Position numbers and translations under genes: made by a program
Source of the DNA: Bacteroidota bacterium
GTDB taxonomy: Bacteria; Bacteroidota; Bacteroidia; Bacteroidales; UBA12077
Reading direction: 5' to 3'
Length of the DNA stretch: 52,710 nucleotides
Assembly: GCA_020049295.1 (NCBI GenBank)
Contig: JAIFLC010000159.1
Span: 1-52,710, forward strand
The notes under the pieces: generated by a model
What the model saw: only the letters and a program-made list of their open reading frames with translations
What the model was told of the DNA's origin: nothing
Database searches by the model: none
Shown: positions 10,343 through 19,038 of the stretch, in pieces
Position numbering within the stretch: the stretch's first letter is position 1
How the letters are laid out: each line of letters opens with the position of its first letter

Positions 10343-10747
10343 ATGGCAAAAAATAATGAGACTGATGTTACCGCTGCAATTAACCTGATTGGTGTAGGAA
10401 CAGACATAAAAGGCGATATATCTTCAAACGGAGATATTAGAATAGATGGTTCTTTAACAGGAAATCTTAGTACCACAGGAAAACTTGTTATTGGCGAAAC
10501 TGGTAAAATTAATGGCGAAATTGTTTGTAAAAATTCTGAAGTTTTAGGCGAAATCAAAGGAAAAATAAAAGTTAACGAATTGCTTTCGCTTAAAGCAACA
10601 GCGAAAATATTTGGCGATATCACAACTAAAAAACTAGCAATTGAACCAGGTTCAAAATTTACCGGTAATTGCAATATGGGCGAAGAATCTATGCCTTTTA
10701 CCAAAACTGATAATAATATCGGATCAAAAGAGTCAAAAACAGTATAG
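10343..10747 (+). CDS. Bactofilin (polymer-forming cytoskeletal protein)
   Basis: A 134-residue bactofilin (formerly DUF583). These proteins build nucleotide-independent filaments from right-handed beta-helix subunits and act as membrane-associated scaffolds. Residues about 12-115 show the repeating beta-helix pattern: IGVGTDIKGDISSNGDIRIDG, GNLSTTGKLVIGETGKINGE, SEVLGEIKGKIKVNELLSLK, AKIFGDITTKKLAIEPGSKF. Short hydrophilic tails flank the core, as is usual. It has its own promoter and is followed by a hairpin at 10782-10820. From memory, bactofilin genes often sit beside the ATP synthase genes in Bacteroidota, which fits its place here. A 123-codon frame on the other strand is only a mirror of it. 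Confidence 0.93.
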   Translation: MAKNNETDVTAAINLIGVGTDIKGDISSNGDIRIDGSLTGNLSTTGKLVIGETGKINGEIVCKNSEVLGEIKGKIKVNELLSLKATAKIFGDITTKKLAIEPGSKFTGNCNMGEESMPFTKTDNNIGSKESKTV

Positions 10748-10781
10748 ATTAGTTTTATTCCCTAATTTAGGTAATTCAATG

Positions 10782-10820
10782 TAAGCCAATGGATAATTAA
10801 TTTTGAAACTCATTGGCTTA
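10782..10820 (+). terminator. Hairpin downstream of bactofilin
   Basis: Perfect 10-base inverted repeat TAAGCCAATG / CATTGGCTTA around a 19-base loop, 34 bases after the bactofilin stop. It is followed by a weak T-rich stretch (TATTGTT), so it may be a leaky terminator or a processing or stability hairpin before the next gene. Confidence 0.5.
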
Positions 10821-10857
10821 TATTGTTCTGGCATTTAAAAAGAAAATAGAATGAATT

Positions 10858-11247
10858 ATGCAACCAATAGGTAAGATTTTAATAAAAAATGCGGGTTTTA
10901 CCCTAATTATTGCGGTCATTTCAATGACTCTTTTTAAAACCGTATTTTCAGATTATTACCTCCCTGTGTTTTGGATAATATTGTTTGGAATGGCTCTTTT
11001 TACAGCAATTCTTCATATTATCCTTGTTAAACTAACAAGTTATAATATTTCAAAGTTTTCAAGCCGGTTTATACTAATTACAGGAATAAAAATGATTCTT
11101 TTTCTCGCTATAATAGTTAGTTATTCTTTCTTAAATACCAATAAAGCAGTACCCTTTCTAATTTCATTTTTAATACTGTATATTTTGTTTACAACCTTTG
11201 AAGTTGTATTAATTCTCCCTTTCTTTAAGAATCAATCCAAGAAATAA
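10858..11247 (+). CDS. AtpI-like four-helix membrane protein
   Basis: A 129-residue membrane protein with four predicted hydrophobic helices (about residues 12-30, 36-58, 70-90 and 97-120) and a lysine-rich C-terminus. No catalytic motif is visible. Small proteins of this kind lie just before atpB in many Bacteroidota ATP synthase clusters and are compared to AtpI, which helps rotor-ring assembly or Mg2+ supply; the comparison rests on position and topology, not on a firm sequence match. Here it is separated from atpB by the whole V-type operon (11394-18913). The true AtpZ partner was not found in the gap before it. Confidence 0.55.
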   Translation: MQPIGKILIKNAGFTLIIAVISMTLFKTVFSDYYLPVFWIILFGMALFTAILHIILVKLTSYNISKFSSRFILITGIKMILFLAIIVSYSFLNTNKAVPFLISFLILYILFTTFEVVLILPFFKNQSKK

Positions 11248-11347
11248 ATAAATTTCTGATAAATCCTTTCTTTCAATTATTTTGTTTTTCAAAGAAGGGA
11301 ATGATTAATTAAATAAAAACACAATTCATTATTATTTATTTATTTAT

Positions 11348-11355
11348 TAGATTTG
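11348..11355 (+). promoter_or_regulatory. Candidate -7 box of the V-type ATPase operon
   Basis: TAGATTTG matches TAnnTTTG and lies 39 bases before the start codon at 11394. No good -33 element was seen at 19 bases upstream, which is a run of A/T only. Confidence 0.4.
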
Positions 11356-11393
11356 TATTTCGGTTTTATTAATGCATAAAAAAGAAACTACAT

Positions 11394-12011
11394 ATGGAAA
11401 ACAAATTACAGGAATTAACCCAAAAACTTTATAACGAAGGTGTTGATAAAGCAAAAGAAGAAGCAAGTAAAATTCTTTCTGAAGCACAAGCGGAAGCGTT
11501 AAAAGTAAAGCAAAATGCAGAAAAAGAAGCCATCGCTATTATTACAAAAGCCGAACAAAAAGCTGCTGAAAAAACAAGAACTACAGATTCTGAAATTAAA
11601 CTTGCAGCAAAACAAACGGTACGAACAGTTAAACAACAAATTACCGAACTTATTATTGCTAAAATAATTGAGCAACCAATAAAAAAGTCATTCGAAGATG
11701 AAAAATTTGTTAAAGAGATTATCGAAACTGTTGTTAAAAACTGGAATCCTCAAAAACACGAAACCATAGATCTCGCTATTTTACTACCAAGCAATCTCGA
11801 AAAAGAATTTAACACATATTTTAATCAAAAATTGCAAAAGGAATTAAATGCAAATCTGCAATTAACATTTAGTGAATCAATAAAAGGGGGATTTAAAATC
11901 GGACCAGCAGACAGTTCTTATAAAATTAGTTTTAGTGACGAAGATTTTGAGAACTTTTTTAAAAGCTATCTACGACCCAAAACAATTGAAATGTTATATC
12001 AGGGAGAATAA
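11394..12011 (+). CDS. ntpE: V/A-type ATPase subunit E (peripheral stalk)
   Basis: A 205-residue peripheral-stalk subunit that tethers the catalytic A3B3 head to the membrane subunit I. The first ~100 residues are a long, alanine/lysine/glutamate-rich helix (DKAKEEASKILSEAQAEALK; AEKEAIAIITKAEQKAAEKT), and the C-terminal ~90 residues form the mixed globular domain (KGGFKIGPADSSYKISFSD). It is the first gene of the operon, 2 bases before the DUF2764 gene. The E-DUF2764-A-B-D-I-K order is the one known from Chlamydia, spirochaetes and Bacteroides. No separate stalk partner G/H was found. Confidence 0.92.
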   Translation: MENKLQELTQKLYNEGVDKAKEEASKILSEAQAEALKVKQNAEKEAIAIITKAEQKAAEKTRTTDSEIKLAAKQTVRTVKQQITELIIAKIIEQPIKKSFEDEKFVKEIIETVVKNWNPQKHETIDLAILLPSNLEKEFNTYFNQKLQKELNANLQLTFSESIKGGFKIGPADSSYKISFSDEDFENFFKSYLRPKTIEMLYQGE

Positions 12012-12013
12012 TT

Positions 12014-12862
12014 ATGTTTAGTAATTATTATCATTATTTTCTTGCTGGACTTCCGGAAATCTTTTTTGATGATTCGGAGATTAATTTCCGAATGCCCGAG
12101 TTTAAAAAAGAACTAGAAGAACATATAAAACCGCAGGATTACAAACTAGTTGAACTACTTTTCCTTACTTATGATAATGAGAATCTTTTACATTACGTAA
12201 AAGAAGAATTTGGACAATTTAATAATCTTGGCAAATATAGTGCAGCCGATTTCGAAACCGAATTTTCTGATGATCGAAAAAACATTCTTCCTTCTTATAT
12301 GTACCAATTCTTTGATTTTTATAAAGATGAAGAAAGACAAAATATCGAGAAAAGCTGGGAAAATATACTAACAGAAATGTATTTTGATCATGTTTTGAAA
12401 ACAAAAAACAGCTTTTTAAAACAATGGTTTGAATTTAATCTGAATATAAAAAATATCATTACCGGACTAAATTGTCGCAAGTTTAATTTAAATCCCGAAA
12501 AACATCTTATAGGTAAGAATTTTATTACAGATTCTATTTTAAAAAACACAGCCAAGGATTTTGGTCTTGATGTTGATTTCCCCGTTGTAATAGATATTCT
12601 GAATTTTTCCGAGAAAGAAAATATTCTTGCACGAGAAAGAGATCTTGATTTATTAAGATGGAAAAAAATAGACGAGGAAACTTTATTCGAATATTTTACT
12701 ATTGATGTAGTTTTAGCATATACTCTAAAACTTGACATAGCATACCGCTGGTTATTACTAAACGAAGAAGAAGGAAGAAGATTCTTTAAACAAATTATTG
12801 CGGATCTTAAAACTAGTTTTGAATTTCCAAAAGAATTTACAATAAATGGAAAAAACAAATAA
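12014..12862 (+). CDS. V/A-type ATPase-associated DUF2764 protein
   Basis: A 282-residue soluble, mostly helical protein of the DUF2764 family. It is found only in V-type operons of the Chlamydia/Bacteroides kind, between subunits E and A. It starts MFSNYYHYFLAGLPEIFF and carries repeated acidic and aromatic helices such as FYKDEERQNIEKSWENILT and LDLLRWKKIDEETLFEYF, with no signal peptide or membrane segment. Because this operon lacks the usual C (d) subunit, which joins rotor shaft to K ring, DUF2764 has been suggested to take that place; helix content, size and position agree but nothing here proves it. Its stop codon overlaps a possible upstream ATG (12846) of ntpA. Confidence 0.85.
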   Translation: MFSNYYHYFLAGLPEIFFDDSEINFRMPEFKKELEEHIKPQDYKLVELLFLTYDNENLLHYVKEEFGQFNNLGKYSAADFETEFSDDRKNILPSYMYQFFDFYKDEERQNIEKSWENILTEMYFDHVLKTKNSFLKQWFEFNLNIKNIITGLNCRKFNLNPEKHLIGKNFITDSILKNTAKDFGLDVDFPVVIDILNFSEKENILARERDLDLLRWKKIDEETLFEYFTIDVVLAYTLKLDIAYRWLLLNEEEGRRFFKQIIADLKTSFEFPKEFTINGKNK

Positions 12863-12863
12863 T

Positions 12864-14618
12864 ATGACAACAGGAAAAGTTGCAGGCATTATAGCTAACC
12901 TCGTATTTGTTGAGGTTGATGGGCCTGTTCATCAAAATGAAATATGCTACATTAATCTTGGCGGAATCAAATTAATGGCAGAGATTATTAAAGTAATGGG
13001 TACCCAGGCTTATGTTCAGGTATTCGAAAGTACTCGTGGATTAAAAATTAACGATACCGTTGAGTTTACCGGACACATGCTTGAAGTAACGTTGGGTCCT
13101 GGAATTCTTTCAAAGAATTTTGATGGATTACAAAATGACCTCGATAAAATGATGGGTGTTTTCCTTAAAAGGGGAGAACAAACAAATCCTCTTGAGGATG
13201 ATAAGCTTTGGGAGTTTAAGCCACTTGCAAAACCAGGAGATGTTGTTATTGCAGGTAGCTGGCTTGGTGAAGTTAAGGAAAACTGGATGCCTCATAAAAT
13301 TATGGTTCCCTTTAAATTTGAAGGTAAATACACCGTTAAAAGCGTTATAACAGAAGGCAATTATAAAATAAACGACACCATTGCCGTTGTTAATGATGCT
13401 AAAGGAAAAGAGATTAATATTACAATGGTTCAGAAATGGCCTGTAAAAGTTCCAATTAAAGCATATAAAGAAAAACCACGTCCATTTAAATTGCTCGAAA
13501 CAGGAGTACGAGTTATTGATACACTCAATCCAATTGCTGAAGGTGGTACAGGATTTATTCCAGGTCCATTTGGAACAGGAAAAACCGTATTACAACATGC
13601 AATTTCAAAACAGGCAGAAGCTGATATGATTATTGTGGCAGCTTGCGGTGAACGTGCAAATGAGGTTGTAGAAATATTTACAGAATTTCCTGAGCTAGAT
13701 GATCCACGTACTGGCAGAAAACTGATGGAGAGAACAACGATTATTGCAAACACATCAAATATGCCGGTTGCGGCTCGTGAGGCTTCAGTTTATACAGCGA
13801 TGACCATAGGCGAATACTATCGTGCTATGGGTTTAAAGGTATTAATGCTTGCCGATTCTACATCACGTTGGGCACAAGCTCTTCGCGAAATGTCAAACAG
13901 AATGGAAGAATTGCCTGGCCAGGATGCATTCCCTATGGACTTACCTGCAATTATTTCGAACTTTTATTCTAGAGCAGGATTTGTTTATTTGAATAATGGA
14001 GCATCAGGATCAATTACTTTTATAGGTACAGTATCCCCGGCTGGTGGAAACCTAAAAGAACCAGTTACAGAGTCAACCAAAAAAGCAGCACGATGTTTTT
14101 ATGCTCTTTCTCAGCAACGTGCTGATAGCAAGCGTTATCCAGCTATTGATCCTCTCGATAGTTATTCGAAATATGCCGAGTATCCTGAAGTTATAGAGTA
14201 CTTTGTAAAGAATATTGAACCTGAATGGCCCCAAAAAATTACACTTGCACGCGATATTTTGATTCGTGGAAGAGAAGTAGCCGAACAAATAAATATTCTT
14301 GGTGACGATGGTGTTCCAATTGACTACCATGAGCGATTTTGGAAAGCCGAAGTAATTGATTTTGTTATTCTCCAACAGGATGCTTTCGATAAAGTTGATG
14401 CCTCATGTCCAATGGATCGCCAAAAATATATGTTATCGAGTGTATTAGATATTTATAAAACGAAATTCTCTTTCGAAACATTTGAAGAGGTTGGTTCTTT
14501 TTTTAAAAGAGTCATTAATCAAATGAAACAGATGAATTATTCAGAATTTAAATCTGAAAAATTCAATAAAAACGAAAAAGAACTAAATACAATTATTGAC
14601 GAAAGAAAAACTGCATAA
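12864..14618 (+). CDS. ntpA: V/A-type ATPase catalytic subunit A
   Basis: The nucleotide-hydrolysing subunit. The P-loop GPFGTGKT lies at residues 234-241, counted from the ATG at 12864; the DELSRRP-like and other ATPase motifs (GERANEV, LADSTSRWAQALREMS) follow. The A-type-specific insert, the non-homologous region between residues about 110 and 190, is present, which separates it from F-type beta. At 584 residues it has the usual length. The frame is open to an ATG at 12846 that overlaps the previous gene; the 12864 start (MTTGKVAGIIANLVFVEVDG) was chosen because it matches family N-termini. The stop overlaps the ntpB start by one base, indicating translational coupling. Confidence 0.95.
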   Translation: MTTGKVAGIIANLVFVEVDGPVHQNEICYINLGGIKLMAEIIKVMGTQAYVQVFESTRGLKINDTVEFTGHMLEVTLGPGILSKNFDGLQNDLDKMMGVFLKRGEQTNPLEDDKLWEFKPLAKPGDVVIAGSWLGEVKENWMPHKIMVPFKFEGKYTVKSVITEGNYKINDTIAVVNDAKGKEINITMVQKWPVKVPIKAYKEKPRPFKLLETGVRVIDTLNPIAEGGTGFIPGPFGTGKTVLQHAISKQAEADMIIVAACGERANEVVEIFTEFPELDDPRTGRKLMERTTIIANTSNMPVAAREASVYTAMTIGEYYRAMGLKVLMLADSTSRWAQALREMSNRMEELPGQDAFPMDLPAIISNFYSRAGFVYLNNGASGSITFIGTVSPAGGNLKEPVTESTKKAARCFYALSQQRADSKRYPAIDPLDSYSKYAEYPEVIEYFVKNIEPEWPQKITLARDILIRGREVAEQINILGDDGVPIDYHERFWKAEVIDFVILQQDAFDKVDASCPMDRQKYMLSSVLDIYKTKFSFETFEEVGSFFKRVINQMKQMNYSEFKSEKFNKNEKELNTIIDERKTA

Positions 14619-15940
14619 TGGAAACAAAAGCATTTCAGAAAATTTATACCAAAATTAGCCAGATAACTAAAGCTACTTGCTCGCTTAAGGCGACAAATAT
14701 TGGTTATGAGGAAATGGCTATCGTACATGGTCGGTTAGCCCAGGTGGTAAAAATTGTTGGAGAGAATGTTACTCTTCAGATTTTTTCTGGCACCGAGGGT
14801 ATTCCTACAAATGCCGAAGTATTGTTTTTAGGTCGCCCCCCAGTACTCAAGGTAGGTGAAGAATTATCAGGAAGATTCTTTAATGCTTATGGTGATCCAA
14901 TTGATGGAGGTCCTGAAATTGATGGAGAAGAACGTCAGATTGGTGGCCCATCAGTTAATCCTGTTCGACGTTTACAGCCTTCGGAGTTTATACCTACCGG
15001 AATAGCTGGTATCGACTTAAATAACGCGTTGGTCACTGGACAAAAAATACCATTCTTTGCAGATCCAGACCAGCCATTTAATCAGGTTATGGCAATGGTT
15101 GCTTTACGTGCCGATGCCGATAAAATTATTCTTGGGGGAATGGGATTAACAAACGACGATTACCTGTATTATAAGAATGTTTTCGATAATGCAGGAGCAT
15201 TGGATCGTATTATTAGTTTTGTTAATACTACCGAAAACCCTCCTGTTGAGCGTCTTTTAGTTCCAGATATGGCTCTTACAGCAGCCGAGTATTTTGCAGT
15301 AGATAAAAATCAAAAAGTATTAGTGCTTTTAACCGATATGACACTTTATGCAGATGCGTTGAGTATTGTATCAAACCGAATGGATCAAATTCCATCGAAA
15401 GATAGTATGCCCGGATCTCTTTATAGTGATCTCGCAAAAATCTATGAAAAAGCAGTGCAGTTCCCAGATGGAGGATCAATAACAATTATTGCAGTTACAA
15501 CATTATCTGGTGGAGATATAACACACGCTATTCCCGATAATACAGGATATATAACCGAAGGACAATTGTTCTTAAGAAAAGATACCGATATTGGAAAAGT
15601 TATTGTTGATCCATTCAGAAGTCTTTCGCGATTAAAACAATTGGTTATTGGTAAAAAAACAAGAGCCGACCATCCTCAGGTTATGAATGCTGCAATTCGT
15701 CTTTATGCTGATGCTGCAAACGCAAAAACAAAACTTGAAAATGGCTTTGATCTGACAGATTATGATGAACGTACATTGAAGTTTGCAAAAGATTATTCTG
15801 AAAAATTATTGGCTATTGATGTAAATATTGAAGTTGATGCAATGCTCACAGCGTGTTGGAATTTATTTGATAAATATTTTAAACCAGCTGAAGTAGGTAT
15901 AAAACAAGAGTTTGTTGATAAGTATTGGCCCAAGAACTAG
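14618..15940 (+). CDS. ntpB: V/A-type ATPase regulatory subunit B
   Basis: A 440-residue non-catalytic nucleotide-binding subunit that alternates with A in the hexameric head. The P-loop is replaced by FFADPDQPFNQ, as expected for B. Conserved family features include IGGPSVNPVRRLQPSEFI, TGIAGIDLNNALVTGQKIP, PDMALTAAEYFAVD, VLLTDMTLYADALSIVSNRM and PGSLYSDLAKIYEKAV. The start codon overlaps the ntpA stop (TAATG). A repeat-bearing gap of 97 bases separates it from ntpD, the only sizeable gap inside the operon. Confidence 0.95.
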   Translation: METKAFQKIYTKISQITKATCSLKATNIGYEEMAIVHGRLAQVVKIVGENVTLQIFSGTEGIPTNAEVLFLGRPPVLKVGEELSGRFFNAYGDPIDGGPEIDGEERQIGGPSVNPVRRLQPSEFIPTGIAGIDLNNALVTGQKIPFFADPDQPFNQVMAMVALRADADKIILGGMGLTNDDYLYYKNVFDNAGALDRIISFVNTTENPPVERLLVPDMALTAAEYFAVDKNQKVLVLLTDMTLYADALSIVSNRMDQIPSKDSMPGSLYSDLAKIYEKAVQFPDGGSITIIAVTTLSGGDITHAIPDNTGYITEGQLFLRKDTDIGKVIVDPFRSLSRLKQLVIGKKTRADHPQVMNAAIRLYADAANAKTKLENGFDLTDYDERTLKFAKDYSEKLLAIDVNIEVDAMLTACWNLFDKYFKPAEVGIKQEFVDKYWPKN

Positions 15941-15958
15941 TTACAAGTATAAAGCATG

Positions 15959-16017
15959 AAGTTGCAAGTCATTGTTTTTAAATGTTGACTTGAACTTTAA
16001 CCTGAGACTTGAAACTT
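15959..16017 (+). repeat. Degenerate inverted and direct repeats between ntpB and ntpD
   Basis: AAGTTGCAAGTC (15959-15970) pairs with GACTTGAACTT (15987-15997) with one bulged base. GACTTGAACTTT is then repeated as GACTTGAAACTTT from 16006. The frame of ntpD remains open through the region from a TTG at 15972, but this is repeat sequence, not protein. It may be a processing hairpin or a relic of a dispersed repeat. Confidence 0.5.
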
Positions 16018-16037
16018 TTAACTCGAAACAAAAAATT

Positions 16038-16637
16038 ATGGCGATAAAATTTCAATATAATAAGACAGCGTTACAACAGCTCAACAAACAGCTAAAAGTA
16101 AGATTGCGCGCCTTGCCTACATTGCAGAGTAAAGAAGCAGCCCTTCGTATGGAGGTTAAAAAAGCAAAGGATCAGTCTGATGAATTACTCCGAAAATTAA
16201 ATGCAAGGATGAATGAGTATGAAACAATGGTAAGTCTTTGGGGCGAATTTGATAATACTCTGGTTGCGGTTAAAGATGTTCAAATGTCTGTAAAAAAAAT
16301 TGCCGGAGTTAAGATTCCTATGTTTGATAATGTTCTATATGATGTAAAAGAATTTAGTCTTTTTAATAAACCAGCATGGTTTCTCAATGGAATTGAAATA
16401 ATACAATCACTGATTAAAATATCTCTTGAAAGTGAGTTTTATTTATACAAAATGCACTTACTCGATTATGCACGAAAGAAAACCACTCAAAAAGTGAATC
16501 TTTACGAGAAGGTTCAAATTCCGGGATATGAAGAAGCTATTTCGAAGATAAAACGATTTTTAGAAGATGAAGAAAATCTTTCGAAATCAGCACAAAAAAT
16601 TGTTAAAACAAGACAACAACAAAAGGAGGTAGCATAA
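16038..16637 (+). CDS. ntpD: V/A-type ATPase subunit D (central rotor shaft)
   Basis: A 199-residue coiled-coil subunit equivalent to F-type gamma; it turns inside the A3B3 head and passes rotation to the K ring. The N-terminal helix KFQYNKTALQQLNKQLKVRL with the following LPTLQSKEAALRMEVKKAKD, and the C-terminal RRVNALE-like helix here seen as RKKTTQKVNLYEKVQIPGYE, are family marks. The ATG at 16038 was chosen over the TTG at 15972 because the extra 22 residues come from the repeat region. The stop overlaps the ntpI start by one base, and a strong Shine-Dalgarno sequence for ntpI lies inside its last codons. Confidence 0.92.
   Translation: MAIKFQYNKTALQQLNKQLKVRLRALPTLQSKEAALRMEVKKAKDQSDELLRKLNARMNEYETMVSLWGEFDNTLVAVKDVQMSVKKIAGVKIPMFDNVLYDVKEFSLFNKPAWFLNGIEIIQSLIKISLESEFYLYKMHLLDYARKKTTQKVNLYEKVQIPGYEEAISKIKRFLEDEENLSKSAQKIVKTRQQQKEVA
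16623..16630 (+). promoter_or_regulatory. Strong Shine-Dalgarno sequence for ntpI
   Basis: AAGGAGGT, nearly the full anti-16S complement, sits 6 bases before the ATG at 16637. Such sites are rare in this window, and ntpK also has one (AAAGGAG, 18428-18434), so translation of the two membrane subunits seems to be raised. Confidence 0.65.
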
Positions 16638-18418
16638 TGGTTTCTCCAATGATAAAATATTCATTTCTTATTTATTATAAAGAGTATATTCCTTTTTTGG
16701 ATGAACTTCAAAAAATGGGAATGCTTCATATAATTGAAAAAAATAAGGAAATAAACGACCATATTAAACAATCTTTATTCGAAATAACTGAGCTAACCAA
16801 AAGCATAAAATTCTTAGAAAAAAGGAATCAATTACCTGTTACTCTTGATGAACAGATTGACGGTATGGCTATTGTCGAAAAAATAAAAAACCGTAATGAT
16901 GAGTTAACTTTTATTGATCAGGAACAGATCGTTTTAAATAAAGAAATTCAAAAAGCAGAGCCATATGGGGACTTCTCTAATGAAACCAGAGAAAAGTTCG
17001 AGAAATTAAATATCCAGTTTCGGTTCTTTACATGTAACGAAAAAAAGTTTAATCACGAATGGAAAAAAAACTATTACCTCGAACAAATAAATAATATTGG
17101 TGGCACATTATATTTTGTTGTAATTCAATTGGAAAACCAACCAATTGATATTGATGCTGAAGAAATAAAATTACCTGAAGAGACCTTATCAAATCTTCAA
17201 AACAAATATCAAAAGAATAAAATACGAGTAGAAGAAATTCAAACCGAATTTGACGATTTTGCAGTTAATTATCTCGAAACATTATACAAAACAAGAAAAG
17301 AGATTCAAGGAAAAACCGATTTTAATCTTGCAATAAATCATACCGAAAAACAAGCAGATGAAAAAGTAATGTTTTTAGAAGGATGGATTCCTGAAGAAAA
17401 GAAAGTTGAATTAGAAAATTTTCTAAATCAGCAAACAGTTGTTTATGTATCTGCAAAACCTATCAAAGGGGACAAAGTTCCAATTCTTTTAAAAAATAGC
17501 AAATACGCAAAGCTTTTCGAACCTATTGGAAACTTATTTGCATTACCCTCATATGTTGAATTAGATTTAACCCCTTTTTTTGCACCGTTTTATATGTTGT
17601 TTTTTGGATTATGTGTTGGAGATTCTGGTTATGGATTGATTATTCTTATAGGCACTTTAATTCTTAGGAGAAAAGTTAAACCAGCATTAAAACCAATTTT
17701 GACATTAGCATCAATTTTGGGCGCATCAACAGTACTAATGGGCATGTTAACGGGTACTTTCTTTGGTTTAAGCCTAGGTGATTATGAATTTATTCCATTT
17801 AAGGATTTATTCCTTAAACCAATGATGATGTTTTATTTATCTATAGCAATAGGATTGGTTCAAATTCTTTTTGGGATGAGTATTAAAGTTTTTAATCAGA
17901 TCAAACAGAATGGGATAAAATATGGTCTTTCAACAATCGGTTGGATACTGCTTATATTAACATTAATTGTTTTTATGGGTGGTGAAAAAATGGGACTTAA
18001 TGTTGCTAATCTTCCTTTCGTTAAGAACATTTTTCTTATTCTAAGTTTAGGATTAATATTTCTTTTTAATGCACCAGACAAAAATGTTTTTGCCAATTTA
18101 GGATTAGGTATTTACGAATCATATAATATGGTAACAGGAGTTTTTGGTGACATGTTATCCTATATTCGTTTATTCGCATTAGGTGTTTCGGGTTCTATTC
18201 TTGGTCTTGTTTTTAATCAAATTTCTGTTCAGTTTTTAGAAATAAAGTACTTTGGATGGATTCCTTTTTTGATCTTAATCCTTATTGGACATGGATTAAA
18301 TATTTTTCTTTCTTGTTTAGGTGCATTTGTTCACCCAATGCGTCTTACATTTGTTGAGTTTTATAAAAACGCCGGATTTAATGGAGGCGGAAAACAGTAT
18401 AAACCATTTTCAAAATAA
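16637..18418 (+). CDS. ntpI: V/A-type ATPase subunit I (membrane stator, a-type)
   Basis: A 593-residue stator subunit with a soluble N-terminal half (to about residue 300) that binds the peripheral stalk and a C-terminal half with about seven or eight membrane helices. The segment FFGLCVGDSGYGLIIL starts the membrane part, and SYIRLFALGVSGSILG carries the arginine that faces the carboxylates of the K ring and is required for ion transfer. The protein is a little shorter than many family members (about 650) but shows no break. It follows ntpD by overlap and precedes ntpK by 24 bases. Confidence 0.93.
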   Translation: MVSPMIKYSFLIYYKEYIPFLDELQKMGMLHIIEKNKEINDHIKQSLFEITELTKSIKFLEKRNQLPVTLDEQIDGMAIVEKIKNRNDELTFIDQEQIVLNKEIQKAEPYGDFSNETREKFEKLNIQFRFFTCNEKKFNHEWKKNYYLEQINNIGGTLYFVVIQLENQPIDIDAEEIKLPEETLSNLQNKYQKNKIRVEEIQTEFDDFAVNYLETLYKTRKEIQGKTDFNLAINHTEKQADEKVMFLEGWIPEEKKVELENFLNQQTVVYVSAKPIKGDKVPILLKNSKYAKLFEPIGNLFALPSYVELDLTPFFAPFYMLFFGLCVGDSGYGLIILIGTLILRRKVKPALKPILTLASILGASTVLMGMLTGTFFGLSLGDYEFIPFKDLFLKPMMMFYLSIAIGLVQILFGMSIKVFNQIKQNGIKYGLSTIGWILLILTLIVFMGGEKMGLNVANLPFVKNIFLILSLGLIFLFNAPDKNVFANLGLGIYESYNMVTGVFGDMLSYIRLFALGVSGSILGLVFNQISVQFLEIKYFGWIPFLILILIGHGLNIFLSCLGAFVHPMRLTFVEFYKNAGFNGGGKQYKPFSK

Positions 18419-18439
18419 AAATAATTTAAAGGAGAATAA

Positions 18440-18913
<474 letters not shown>

Positions 18914-18943
18914 TTAGAAACATCTATACTATTTTTTCGTATG

Positions 18944-18980
18944 AAAAGGCAGTACCAAAAAAGTATTGCCTTTTTATTTT
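18944..18980 (+). terminator. Intrinsic terminator closing the V-type ATPase operon
   Basis: Stem AAAGGCAGTAC / GTATTGCCTTT (11 pairs, one G-T) with a short A-rich loop, followed by TTTTTATTTT. It separates the V-type operon from the F-type operon, which has its own promoter box immediately after. Confidence 0.85.
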
Positions 18981-19010
18981 GAATAAAGGATATTTTAATT
19001 ATTTATTGGT

Positions 19011-19018
19011 TAAATTTG
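19011..19018 (+). promoter_or_regulatory. Candidate -7 box of the F-type ATP synthase operon
   Basis: TAAATTTG fits TAnnTTTG, sits just after the V-type terminator, and lies 20 bases before the atpB start at 19039. The -33 region is A/T only, with no clear TTTG at the right spacing. Confidence 0.4.
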
Positions 19019-19038
19019 TATATCCCAACTGCATTATT

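Noticed and set aside
10333-10704. Open frame of 123 codons on the minus strand across bactofilin
   Set aside because: Mirror of the repeat-rich bactofilin gene; no family character, and the plus-strand protein is clear.
12388-12870. Open frame of 160 codons on the minus strand across the DUF2764 gene
   Set aside because: Lies opposite a gene in a tight operon, is rich in Ser/Phe/Lys as expected of an antisense shadow, and matches no family I know.
15972-16037. TTG start extending ntpD by 22 residues
   Set aside because: The extra codons come from the degenerate repeats and do not resemble family N-termini; the ATG at 16038 fits.
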